DNA of 64,000 bases from Bosea sp. RAC05 (GTDB lineage Bacteria > Pseudomonadota > Alphaproteobacteria > Rhizobiales > Beijerinckiaceae). The DNA lies in contig NZ_CP016464.1 in the NCBI RefSeq assembly GCF_001713455.1, positions 4,078,001 through 4,142,000 of the forward strand, written 5' to 3'. Shown piece after piece: positions 17,738 to 25,603 of this stretch (within the stretch, counting starts at the first letter, position 1; each line of letters starts with the position of its first letter). The notes under the pieces are model-generated. The model was not told where the DNA came from. It did no database searches and worked only from the letters and a program-made list of their open reading frames with translations. The translations under genes and the position numbers were made by a program.

Positions 17738-19042
17738 CTACTTCGAATAGTCGAAGGTCTCGATCGACTTGTCGTTGACCAGATCCGGCTTGACCTTGGC
17801 GAACCAGTCGAGTGACTTCTCGCCGACCGGCGTGGTCACCAGCTTTCCGGGATAGAGCGCCATCTTGTCGTAGACGGCGAAGGGGTACTCCGGCACGCGC
17901 TTGGTGGTGCCGAGCAGCTGGTCCTCGAGCCCCTGATGGTCCGAGCGGATGGTGATCGTCCCGGTCAGCGACTTGAACTCCAGCCCCTCGAAGGCGGCGA
18001 TGACCTGCTCCTTGGTCGGCCACTTGCCGCCATTGGCCGCCCCGGCCTTCTCATAGGCCTTGGCGAGCCCGGTGACGGCCTGGTTCATGTGGAAGGTCGG
18101 ATAGATCGGATAGACATTGGTCTTCTCGCGGTACTTCTTCACGAAGTTCTGCATCTCGGCCGAGTTCTTGTGCTTGGGATGCAGGAAGTAATGGTCGCCG
18201 CGGCCGCCGACGATCACACCCTCCGGCATCACGGCACCGAGGCGCTCCATCGAGCTTTCGGCGAGCGGCAGCACGAAGGTCGACTGCTTCAGGAGCCCGC
18301 GCGCGGCGGCCTGCTGGACGAAGGTGTCGAGATCGCCGCCCCAGGAGGTCGAGAGCACGACGTCGGGCCGCAGCGCCGAGAGGCGCGTGATCTCGGTCGA
18401 GAAATCGGGCGCGCCGAATTTCGGGAACAGCTCGGCGACGATCCTGACATCCGGCTTCAGAGCCTTCAGCCCGGCCTGGAACAGCGCCCAGGACTCACGC
18501 CCCCAGGCATAGTCCTGGTTGACCACCGCGATCGTCTTGAAGTCCGGCTTGACCTTCATCAGGTAGAGCAGCGTCGCCATCATCTCGGCGCCGGCATGGC
18601 CCTGGGTGCGGACCGAATACTTCCACTTGCCTTCCTCGAAGATAGTCTGCGTGCCGCAGTCCCACATCACGTTGACGACCTTGAGGTCCTCGGCGACGGG
18701 GGCGAGCGCGTTGCAGGAGCCCGACGAGATCGCACCGAACATCACCTGCGCGCCCTGGTCCTGGACGACGCGGCGATACTCCGAAATCAGCTGGTTGGTG
18801 CCCGCGCCCTCATCGACATAGACAGGCTTCACCGGCACGCCGAGGATACCGCCCTTGGCGTTGAGTTCCTCGAAGAACAGGTCGGCGGCATTGCGGCCGG
18901 GCACGCCGAAGACCGAAGCGGGTCCCGACAGGAAGGTCGCGATTCCCACGACGAGTTCCTTCGGCTTGTCCTGCGCCAGCGCCGGCAGCGCCATCAGCGC
19001 TCCCAGGGCAAATGCGGCTGCAGCTGATCTCTTGGTGCCCAT
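17738..19042 (-). CDS. Liv-type ABC transporter periplasmic substrate-binding protein
   Basis: A 434-residue type I periplasmic binding protein. The N-terminal signal peptide MGTKRSAAAAFALGALMA..ALAQ would be cleaved after ALA. The body begins KELVVGIATFLSGPASVFGV and carries QVMFGAISSGSCNALAPVAE, a typical ligand-loop region. It is longer than LivJ/LivK (about 345-370 residues mature), more like binding proteins for aromatic or other organic acids. GGGAGAGG lies five bases upstream of the ATG. First gene of the operon; the promoter should lie at 19043-19145. Confidence 0.9.
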   Translation of the reverse strand: MGTKRSAAAAFALGALMALPALAQDKPKELVVGIATFLSGPASVFGVPGRNAADLFFEELNAKGGILGVPVKPVYVDEGAGTNQLISEYRRVVQDQGAQVMFGAISSGSCNALAPVAEDLKVVNVMWDCGTQTIFEEGKWKYSVRTQGHAGAEMMATLLYLMKVKPDFKTIAVVNQDYAWGRESWALFQAGLKALKPDVRIVAELFPKFGAPDFSTEITRLSALRPDVVLSTSWGGDLDTFVQQAAARGLLKQSTFVLPLAESSMERLGAVMPEGVIVGGRGDHYFLHPKHKNSAEMQNFVKKYREKTNVYPIYPTFHMNQAVTGLAKAYEKAGAANGGKWPTKEQVIAAFEGLEFKSLTGTITIRSDHQGLEDQLLGTTKRVPEYPFAVYDKMALYPGKLVTTPVGEKSLDWFAKVKPDLVNDKSIETFDYSK

Positions 19043-19145
19043 CGTGACCTCTCCCTGAATGGTTTCTGGAGCGCGCTCTTGGGTGGCACGCTGCCTGGAG
19101 CGCAGAGGGGTGCATGGGCGATCCGGCAGGACAAGTAGGATAAAA

Positions 19146-19213
19146 CGATGAGGGCCATAGGGATTATCTATGGAGATCGCGGCACAGCGAGGATTTCGCT
19201 ATGGCCCTCATCG
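19146..19213. promoter_or_regulatory. Perfect 15-bp inverted repeat with nested CCATAG/CTATGG sites
   Basis: CGATGAGGGCCATAG (19146-19160) and CTATGGCCCTCATCG (19199-19213) are perfect inverted copies. Within the left arm and spacer, CCATAG (19155-19160) and CTATGG (19168-19173) form a second inverted pair with a 7-base spacer, similar in layout to LysR-type sites. It lies in the divergent region between livK and the CoA-transferase operon, 80 bases upstream of the preferred CoA-transferase start. Confidence 0.55.
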
Positions 19214-19292
19214 CAAAACCCTATTTGACTTAGGTTCGGCTTCGACGGCCCGTCTGCGGTGGTGGATGGGACAGCGGCTCGCCGGAACGACG

Positions 19293-20426
19293 ATGAATGC
19301 GCTCGAAGGAATTCTGGTGGTGGCGCTGGAGCAGGCGGTGGCCGTGCCGACCGCGACCTGCAAGCTCGCCGATGCCGGCGCGCGCGTCATCAAGCTGGAG
19401 CGCGCCGAGGGCGACTTCGCCCGCGGCTATGACGATTATGCGAAAGGCCTGTCCTCCTATTTCGTCTGGCTCAACCGCGGCAAGGAATCCTGCCGTGTCG
19501 ATCTCAAGCAGGCCGACGACCGCGCCATGGTCGAGGCCATGCTGGCGCAGGCCGACATCTTCATCCAGAACCTTGCGCCGGGTGCCACCGGCCGGCTCGG
19601 CCTGGGCGCAGCTGAACTGCGCGCGCGCTATCCCCGGCTGATCACCTGCGATGTCTCGGGCTACGCGCCGGGCACGCCGCACCACACCCGCAAGGCCTAT
19701 GACCTCTTGGTCCAGGCGGAATCGGGTCTGGCCGCCATCACCGGCACGCAGGCCTCGGGGCCGTCCCGTATCGGCGTCTCGATCGCCGACATCGCCACCG
19801 GCCAGGCGGCCTATGCCGCGATCCTGGAAGCGCTGCTGCGTCGCGCGAAGACCGGCGAGGGCTCAGCGATCCAGCTCTCGCTGTTCGACACGCTCGGCGA
19901 CCTGATGAACGTGCCCTATCTGACGCGGCGTTATGGCGGCATCGAGCCGCCGCGACTGGGGCTCGCCCACCCCTCCATCGCTCCCTATGGGGTCTTCTCC
20001 ACGGCGGATGGCGATGTGCTGATCTCGATCCAGAGCGAGCGCGAATGGCAGATCCTCGCCCGCGAGGTCCTGGGCAGCGCGGCACTCGCCGAGGACGCCC
20101 GCTTCGCCACCAATGTCCTGCGGGTGCGGCAACGCGAGACGGTGGATCACGAGGTGCAGGCCCTGCTCGCCACGCGGTCCTTCGCCGAGGTCACCGCCGC
20201 GCTCGATCGCTACGCCATCGCCTATGGCACCGTCTCCAGCGTCGGCGATCTGATCACGCACCCCGCCGCGACCGCCCTGGCCACGCCCACGCCGTCTGGC
20301 CCGGTCGAGGTCCTCGCCCCGCCCGCCATCGTCGACGGGCAGCGCGTCACGATGCGCCCCGTGCCGGCGCTCGGCCAGCATGACGAGGCGTTGCGGGCGG
20401 AATTCGGCCGCTCTCCGGGCCCTTGA
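19293..20426 (+). CDS. CaiB/BaiF-family (class III) CoA-transferase
   Basis: A 377-residue protein of family length. It starts MNALEGILVVALEQAVAVPT, followed by KLADAGARVIKLERAEGDFA, the conserved N-terminal segment. The catalytic Asp is expected in RKAYDLLVQAESGLAAITG, as in formyl-CoA transferase. It moves CoA between carboxylic acids. An in-frame start at 19170 would begin inside the inverted repeat, so the ATG at 19293 is preferred. It overlaps or abuts an acyl-CoA dehydrogenase and a MaoC-like hydratase gene. That order suggests activation, desaturation and hydration of a small branched or dicarboxylic acid. Confidence 0.9.
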   Translation: MNALEGILVVALEQAVAVPTATCKLADAGARVIKLERAEGDFARGYDDYAKGLSSYFVWLNRGKESCRVDLKQADDRAMVEAMLAQADIFIQNLAPGATGRLGLGAAELRARYPRLITCDVSGYAPGTPHHTRKAYDLLVQAESGLAAITGTQASGPSRIGVSIADIATGQAAYAAILEALLRRAKTGEGSAIQLSLFDTLGDLMNVPYLTRRYGGIEPPRLGLAHPSIAPYGVFSTADGDVLISIQSEREWQILAREVLGSAALAEDARFATNVLRVRQRETVDHEVQALLATRSFAEVTAALDRYAIAYGTVSSVGDLITHPAATALATPTPSGPVEVLAPPAIVDGQRVTMRPVPALGQHDEALRAEFGRSPGP

Positions 20427-20437
20427 AGACAGCAACC

Positions 20438-21595
20438 ATGCAGCACCCATCCGACCATGCCGAGATCCGCGACGCCGTCGCCCGCCTCTGCGCCGGCTTC
20501 CCCGGCGAGTACTGGCGAAAGCTCGACCGCGAGATGGCCTATCCGACCGCGTTCGTCGCGGCGCTCACCGAAAGCGGCTTCCTCTCGGCGCTGATCCCCG
20601 AGGCCTATGGCGGCGCCGGCCTGACGCTGTCGGCGGCGAGCGTCATCATGGAGGAGATCCAGCGCCAGGGCTGCAATGGCGGCGCCTGCCATGCCCAGAT
20701 GTATGTGATGGGCACGGTGCTGCGCCACGGCTCGGAGGCGCAGAAGCAGGCCTGGCTGCCGCGTGTCGCCTCGGGCGAACTGCGTCTGCAGGCCTTCGGC
20801 GTCACCGAGCCGACCAGCGGCACCGACACCACCGCGCTCCGGACCACAGCACGTCGCGAGGGCGACCACTACGTCGTCAATGGCCAGAAGATCTGGACGA
20901 GCCGCGCCGCGCAGTCGGACCTGATGCTGCTGCTGGCGCGCACCACGCCGCGCGAGCAGGTCGCCAAGCGCACCGACGGCCTCTCGGTCTTCCTGCTCGA
21001 CATGCGCGAGGCGCTCAAAGGCGGGCTCACCATCCGGCCGATCCGGACGATGATGAACCACGCCACCACCGAGGTCTTCTTCGACAATGTCCGCATCCCC
21101 GCTGACAACCTCGTCGGCGAGGAGGGCAAGGGCTTCCGCTACATCCTCTCGGGGATGAACGCCGAGCGCATCCTGATCGCCGCCGAATGCGTCGGCGACG
21201 CCAAATGGTTCATCGAGAAGGCCTCGGCCTACGCCAAGGAGCGCCAGGTCTTCGGCCGGCCGATCGGCCAGAACCAGGGCATCCAGTTTCCGATCGCGCG
21301 GGCCTACGCCAATATGCGCGCCGCCGAGCTGATGGTGCGGGAGGCCGTGCGGCTCTACGAGGCCGGCGAGAATGCCGGCGCGGAGGCGAACATGGCCAAG
21401 ATGCTCGCGGCGGACGCCTCCTTCGAGGCGGCCAATGCCTGCATCCAGACCCATGGCGGCTTCGGCTTCGCCGAGGAATACGACATCGAGCGCAAGTTCA
21501 GGGAGACGCGGCTCTACCAGGTAGCCCCGATCTCGACCAATCTGATCCTCTCCTATCTCGCGGAGCATGTGCTGGGCATGCCGCGGTCGTATTGA
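20438..21595 (+). CDS. Acyl-CoA dehydrogenase family protein
   Basis: A 385-residue flavoprotein. LQAFGVTEPTSGTDTTAL and VVNGQKIWTSRAAQSDLMLL are the ACAD signatures near FAD. The C-terminal helical domain has QVFGRPIGQNQGIQFPIARA and CIQTHGGFGFAEEYDIERKF, the latter with the family FAD-binding QTHGGxG motif. It removes two hydrogens from an acyl-CoA to give the enoyl-CoA, passing electrons to ETF. The ATG at 20438 lies 11 bases after the CoA-transferase stop; a TTG at 20423 would overlap it. The substrate is not decided by sequence alone. Confidence 0.92.
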   Translation: MQHPSDHAEIRDAVARLCAGFPGEYWRKLDREMAYPTAFVAALTESGFLSALIPEAYGGAGLTLSAASVIMEEIQRQGCNGGACHAQMYVMGTVLRHGSEAQKQAWLPRVASGELRLQAFGVTEPTSGTDTTALRTTARREGDHYVVNGQKIWTSRAAQSDLMLLLARTTPREQVAKRTDGLSVFLLDMREALKGGLTIRPIRTMMNHATTEVFFDNVRIPADNLVGEEGKGFRYILSGMNAERILIAAECVGDAKWFIEKASAYAKERQVFGRPIGQNQGIQFPIARAYANMRAAELMVREAVRLYEAGENAGAEANMAKMLAADASFEAANACIQTHGGFGFAEEYDIERKFRETRLYQVAPISTNLILSYLAEHVLGMPRSY

Positions 21596-21609
21596 AGGCG
21601 CTCGCATCG

Positions 21610-22449
21610 ATGGACACCGACCATCTCCGCGGCTGGATTGGCCGCACGGAGGAAGCCTCGGACCTCGTCACGCCGCGCCTGGTCGAGAGCTTCGCGGCCA
21701 CCTTCGCGCCCCATCTCGCGCACGGCCCGCAGGGCGAAGCGCCCTTGGCGCTGCACTGGTGCCTCGCCCCCCAGATCGCGCCGATGAGCGCGCTCGGCCC
21801 CGATGGTCATCCGGCGAAGGGCGATTTCCTGCCGCCGGTTCCGCTGCCGCGCCGGATGTGGGCGGGCGGGCGCCTCGAGGCGCTGGCACCGCTGCGCGAG
21901 GGCGATCTCGTGGCGCGCCGCTCGACCATCGGCGACGTTACCGCCAAGGAGGGCCGCACCGGCGCGCTCTGCTTCGTCGCCGTCCATCACGAGGTCTCGA
22001 CCCCGCGCGGTCTCGCCCTGCGCGAGCGCCACGACATCGTCTACCGCGAGGCCTCGAGCCTGCCGGCCGCAGCGCCCGCCGCCAACGCCGCGCCGGAGCC
22101 GGCCGATCTCGTCTGGGAGGTCGAGGCCAGCCCGACCCTGCTCTTCCGCTACTCGGCCCTGACCTTCAACGGCCACCGCATCCATTACGACCAGCCCTAT
22201 GCGACGGCCGAGGAAGGCTATGCCGGGCTCGTCGTCCATGGTCCGATCCAGGCGACGCTGATGCTCAACATCGCCGCGACCCTGGCGGGGACGACGACGC
22301 TGGCGCTCGACTATCGCGGCCTGAGCCCGCTGATCGCCGGCGGCCGCTTTGCCGTCAAAGCCCGGCGCAACGCCGACGGCAGCCTCCGGACCTGGACCGA
22401 AGGCGCCGATGGGCGCCTGCGGATGGAAGGAACGGCGCGTCCGTTATAA
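21610..22449 (+). CDS. MaoC-like/FAS1-type hydratase (mesaconyl-C4-CoA hydratase-like)
   Basis: A 279-residue two-domain hot-dog protein. The N-terminal half contains FLPPVPLPRRMWAGGRLEAL and RRSTIGDVTAKEGRTGALCF, typical of the 3-methylfumaryl-CoA/mesaconyl-C4-CoA hydratase group. The C-terminal half has LFRYSALTFNGHRIHYDQPY, with the MaoC-type catalytic Asp/His region, then GLVVHGPIQATLML. It would hydrate an enoyl-CoA such as mesaconyl-CoA. The gene starts 14 bases after the dehydrogenase stop. The set would suit a methylsuccinate- or itaconate-like C5 acid, which is inference; no citramalyl-CoA lyase is in view. Confidence 0.82.
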   Translation: MDTDHLRGWIGRTEEASDLVTPRLVESFAATFAPHLAHGPQGEAPLALHWCLAPQIAPMSALGPDGHPAKGDFLPPVPLPRRMWAGGRLEALAPLREGDLVARRSTIGDVTAKEGRTGALCFVAVHHEVSTPRGLALRERHDIVYREASSLPAAAPAANAAPEPADLVWEVEASPTLLFRYSALTFNGHRIHYDQPYATAEEGYAGLVVHGPIQATLMLNIAATLAGTTTLALDYRGLSPLIAGGRFAVKARRNADGSLRTWTEGADGRLRMEGTARPL

Positions 22450-22466
22450 CCGGCGCGCGCCTGGTC

Positions 22467-23429
22467 TCACCCGTACAGCGTCGGCGGTCCGCCATCCTGG
22501 CCCAGCGTCGCCGTCCAGGTCTCGTCGGTGACGAGGCCGCGCAGGATCTCCCAGGACAATTGCCCGATGGCGCGCGCTGCCGCCGGCATCGGCCGCTCGG
22601 TCGAATAGGCGAGATAGACCTTGCGGTAGAGCGTCGGGCGCTCCAGCGGCCAGGTCCGGAACAGCCCGGCCTTCTCCTGCGCCGCCACCGCCATCCGCGG
22701 CAGGATGCTGTAGCCGAAGCCCTGCTCCACCAGCCGCTTGATCTGGCTGTAGGATTCGATCTCGATCGCCGGCTGGATGGTTGTCCCCGCCGAGGCCGCT
22801 GCCTCGTCGATCTGGTCGCGCAGGCCGTGCCCGATGCCGGGCAGGATCAGGTCGAGCGCCGCCGCATCGGCCATCGCGACAGCCTGCCCCGCCGGCGCCG
22901 GCGCACCCGCTGCGCCGGGGGCGCAGAACAGGCAGAGCTCCTCGGTCAGGACATGGTGGATGCCAAGCCCCTTCGGATCGGAGGTCGAGTAGATCATCGC
23001 GAGATCGACCTCGCCGCGGCGCAGCCAGTCGAGCACGAAGCCGCTCATCGCCTCGGCGATTCGGATGCGGATCGCCGGATAGCGTTCGCGCGCCGCCTGG
23101 ATCAGCGGCACACTGAACTGCTCGCTCACCGTGCCCGGCAGGCCGATGCGGACCTCGCCGCCCGGCAGTTCGGCCTCGCCGCGCACCGCCTCGCGCAGCG
23201 CCCCGAATTCGGCGAGGATGATATGGGCGCGGGCCAGCAGGCGCTCGCCGGCTTCCGTCGGCAGCACCCCGCGCGTGCCGCGATGCAGCAGCGCGACGCC
23301 GAGCTCATCCTCCATATGCCGCAGATGCTGGCTCAGCGCCGGCTGCGCCACGCGCAGCTTGGTGGCCGCCTTGGAGAAGGAGCCCTGCTCGACGATGGCC
23401 GCGAAATACCGGAGCTGCCGTAGATCCAT
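22467..23429 (-). CDS. LysR-family transcriptional regulator
   Basis: A 320-residue LysR protein. Residues 1-60 form the winged helix (MDLRQLRYFAAIVEQGSFSK, then AATKLRVAQPALSQHLRHME), followed by a linker helix and the type 2 periplasmic-binding effector domain. I choose the ATG at 23429 because it gives the canonical LysR N-terminus; AAGGAGA lies somewhat far upstream, and longer in-frame starts add unconserved residues. It is convergent with the hydratase gene (17 bases apart) and divergent from the MBL-fold gene. It may regulate either neighbour or both. Confidence 0.92.
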   Translation of the reverse strand: MDLRQLRYFAAIVEQGSFSKAATKLRVAQPALSQHLRHMEDELGVALLHRGTRGVLPTEAGERLLARAHIILAEFGALREAVRGEAELPGGEVRIGLPGTVSEQFSVPLIQAARERYPAIRIRIAEAMSGFVLDWLRRGEVDLAMIYSTSDPKGLGIHHVLTEELCLFCAPGAAGAPAPAGQAVAMADAAALDLILPGIGHGLRDQIDEAAASAGTTIQPAIEIESYSQIKRLVEQGFGYSILPRMAVAAQEKAGLFRTWPLERPTLYRKVYLAYSTERPMPAAARAIGQLSWEILRGLVTDETWTATLGQDGGPPTLYG

Positions 23430-23473
23430 GGCCGATTTGGTCTCCTTGAGGCCTGCGGCGAGCCGCATGCCTG

Positions 23474-23535
23474 CATAACGGCGCAGGGCGGCCGTGACCA
23501 GCGACGCCCCGCGCGCCCGCCAGCTTTGCGTTATG
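23474..23535. promoter_or_regulatory. Inverted repeat in the LysR/MBL divergent region
   Basis: CATAACG (23474-23480) and CGTTATG (23529-23535) are inverted copies 48 bases apart. The right copy continues as TTATGGCC, close to CTATGGCCC of the CoA-transferase operon repeat at 19199. A LysR site shared by both promoters is possible but weakly supported. Confidence 0.3.
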
Positions 23536-23682
23536 GCCGCTAGAGCGAACCGGTATTGGTCCGGTCGCCGAGGCAGGTGCATCGTCCTGCCCGGAGCCGA
23601 AGGAGAGGCGAATGCCCCCTCGTGCAGACCCAAGAGCACAGGCCGCAAAGCCGGCCCCCACCGCCATCAGGAGGAAAATGCC

Positions 23683-24684
23683 ATGTCGAACGACCCGTTC
23701 CGTCTGCCGTCGGCGAGCCGCCGCGGCTTCCTGGGCGCAGCCGCCGCCCTCGCCGCCACCGGTGGAAGCCTCCCGCTGGTCGGGCCGGCAGCGGCCAAGG
23801 CGCCGCTGTCCAAGACGCAGCCGGCCTATTTCTACCGCTTCATGCTCGGCACGGCGGAGGTCACCGTCGTCTCGGACGGACCGCTGCCGCTCGGCGACCC
23901 CGGCACGAGCTTCCTCGGCGTCCCCAAGGACACCGTCTACGGCATGCTGGAAAGCAGCTTCCTGCCCAAGGACAACGTCGTCCTCGAGCAGAACATCCCG
24001 ATCGTGAACTTCGGCGACCGGCTCGTCATGTTCGACACCGGCATGGGCTTCTCGAAGATGTTCGGTCCGACGACGGGACGTCTGGCCAAGAGCATGGACG
24101 AAGCCGGCATCAAGCCCGCCGACATCGACGACATCGTCTGCAGCCATGCCCATGTCGACCATATCGGCGGCATCTGCAGCGCCGACGGCAAGCCGCTCTT
24201 CCCGAATGCCCGCATCCATATCAGCCAGCTCGATTTCGATTTCTGGACCGACGAGAGCAAGCTCGGCTCGCCGCTCAAGGCCTTCGTCGAACATGCCCGC
24301 GCCAACCTGATGCCGGTGCGCGACCGCATCGTCTTCTTCAAGGACCAGCAGGAATTCCTGCCCGGCGTGCAGGCGATCGCAGCACCCGGCCACACCGCCG
24401 GACACCACATCTTCAGGGTCGCCTCGGCCGGCAAATCCTTCGTCTTCCTCGGCGACCTGACACACCACGCCGTGCTGCTGACCGAGAACCCGCGCCTCGA
24501 ATTCGCCTATGACAGCGACCCCAAGCAGGCGGTGCAGTCCCGCGTGCGGCTCTTGACGATGCTGGCGCAGGAGAAGACGCCGGTGATGTCCTACCACTTC
24601 GCCTGGCCGGGCTTCGGCAATCTCGCCAAGGCGGGCGACGGCTTCCGCTACTATCCGGCGCCGATGCAGCTCATCCCCGTCTGA
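23683..24684 (+). CDS. Tat-exported metallo-beta-lactamase-fold hydrolase
   Basis: A 333-residue protein. The N-terminus SASRRGFLGAAAALAATGG is a twin-arginine signal, so it should act in the periplasm. The MBL metal motif is CSHAHVDHIGG (HxHxDH) at about residue 160, with further ligands in APGHTAGHH and FLGDLTHH. Family members hydrolyse thioesters, lactones, esters or phosphodiesters. GGAGG lies eight bases upstream of the ATG at 23683. It is divergent from the LysR gene. The fold cannot identify the substrate. Confidence 0.88.
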   Translation: MSNDPFRLPSASRRGFLGAAAALAATGGSLPLVGPAAAKAPLSKTQPAYFYRFMLGTAEVTVVSDGPLPLGDPGTSFLGVPKDTVYGMLESSFLPKDNVVLEQNIPIVNFGDRLVMFDTGMGFSKMFGPTTGRLAKSMDEAGIKPADIDDIVCSHAHVDHIGGICSADGKPLFPNARIHISQLDFDFWTDESKLGSPLKAFVEHARANLMPVRDRIVFFKDQQEFLPGVQAIAAPGHTAGHHIFRVASAGKSFVFLGDLTHHAVLLTENPRLEFAYDSDPKQAVQSRVRLLTMLAQEKTPVMSYHFAWPGFGNLAKAGDGFRYYPAPMQLIPV

Positions 24685-24690
24685 GACTGA

Positions 24691-25392
24691 TCAGGCGTCG
24701 ACCTCGCTCGCGCCTGGCGGGCCATAACCCGGCAGGCGCGACACCACCCCGGTCACCGGCCGCAGATGCTCGTCGAGGACGGCGCGCGCGCGCCCCTCGT
24801 CGAAGGCCCGCAGCGCCGCGATGAAATCACGATGCTCGACGCGGATGCGCTCGATCCGACCCGGATCCACCGCCAGCGCCCGCATCGCAACGCGCTGCTG
24901 GCGCGCCCCTAGCGACTGGTAGAGCTCGGACAGCACCTCGTTGCCGAGCGCCTGCACCATCCCGAAATGGAATTCGCGGTTGAGCTCGACACGGGCGAAA
25001 TGGTCGCTGCCGGCGATCGCGTCGAGCCGGTCGAGAATCGCCTCCATCGTCTCGGGCAGCACGATCTTCTCCCGGCAGATGCGGGCGACGGCGTAGCCCT
25101 CGATCATGCGGCGCGTCTCGTAGAGATCGGCCAGTTCCTGTGCCGTGACCTGCCGCACCAGCGCCCCGCGGCGCGGCAGCAGGTCGATGAAGCGCTCCGC
25201 CTCAAGCCGGTGAAACGCCTCGCGGACCGGCGTCCGCGACACGCCCATAACCGAGGAGATCGCCTCCTCCTCGACGAAGGAGCCTCCGGCATAGACGCCG
25301 CGCAGGATCTGCTCGCGGACATGCGCATAGACCCGCTCGCGAGCCGGCCGGCTCTCGGCATCCTGCACCTGGGGCGGCGTCATCACGTTCAA
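24691..25392 (-). CDS. GntR-family (FCD/FadR-type) transcriptional regulator
   Basis: A 233-residue regulator. Residues about 18-80 form the winged helix (RERVYAHVREQILRGVYAGG, then MGVSRTPVREAFHRLEAERF). The rest is an all-helical FCD ligand domain with LYETRRMIEGYAVARI and NREFHFGMVQALGN, carrying the His/Asp metal-binding set of this group. Starts are ambiguous: TTG 25392 has GAGGA nine bases upstream, while the ATG at 25383 is three codons further in. It is divergent from the peptide-type ABC transporter/creatininase/GGT operon, which it probably represses. Confidence 0.9.
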   Translation of the reverse strand: MNVMTPPQVQDAESRPARERVYAHVREQILRGVYAGGSFVEEEAISSVMGVSRTPVREAFHRLEAERFIDLLPRRGALVRQVTAQELADLYETRRMIEGYAVARICREKIVLPETMEAILDRLDAIAGSDHFARVELNREFHFGMVQALGNEVLSELYQSLGARQQRVAMRALAVDPGRIERIRVEHRDFIAALRAFDEGRARAVLDEHLRPVTGVVSRLPGYGPPGASEVDA

Positions 25393-25462
25393 CGTCGGGA
25401 GTCCTCATCGGGCATGTCGATGCGGCAACTCTAGGCGCTTCGGTGCCAGACATCAAAAATCC

Positions 25463-25485
25463 GCCATGTATACACGACGCATGGC
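25463..25485. promoter_or_regulatory. Candidate GntR operator with TGTATACA core
   Basis: TGTATACA (25467-25474) is a perfect eight-base palindrome containing the GTnnAC-type core of FadR-family operators. GCCATG (25463-25468) and CATGGC (25480-25485) give a further outer inverted repeat. It lies between the divergent GntR gene and the binding-protein gene. Confidence 0.55.
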
Positions 25486-25603
25486 CGCCATGCGCTGCCG
25501 GACTGGCGTCGCCGCCCCGATGGCGCTCTTCTTGCCAGACGAGGGACGCCGGACAGATGCGACAACGCGCACGGCGACGACGACCACAGCGAGGAGAAAG
25601 CCG

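Noticed and set aside
22450..22466. GGCGCGCGCC palindrome as a terminator
   Set aside because: It has no loop and no T-run and the gap is only 17 bases, so a hairpin terminator is not supported.
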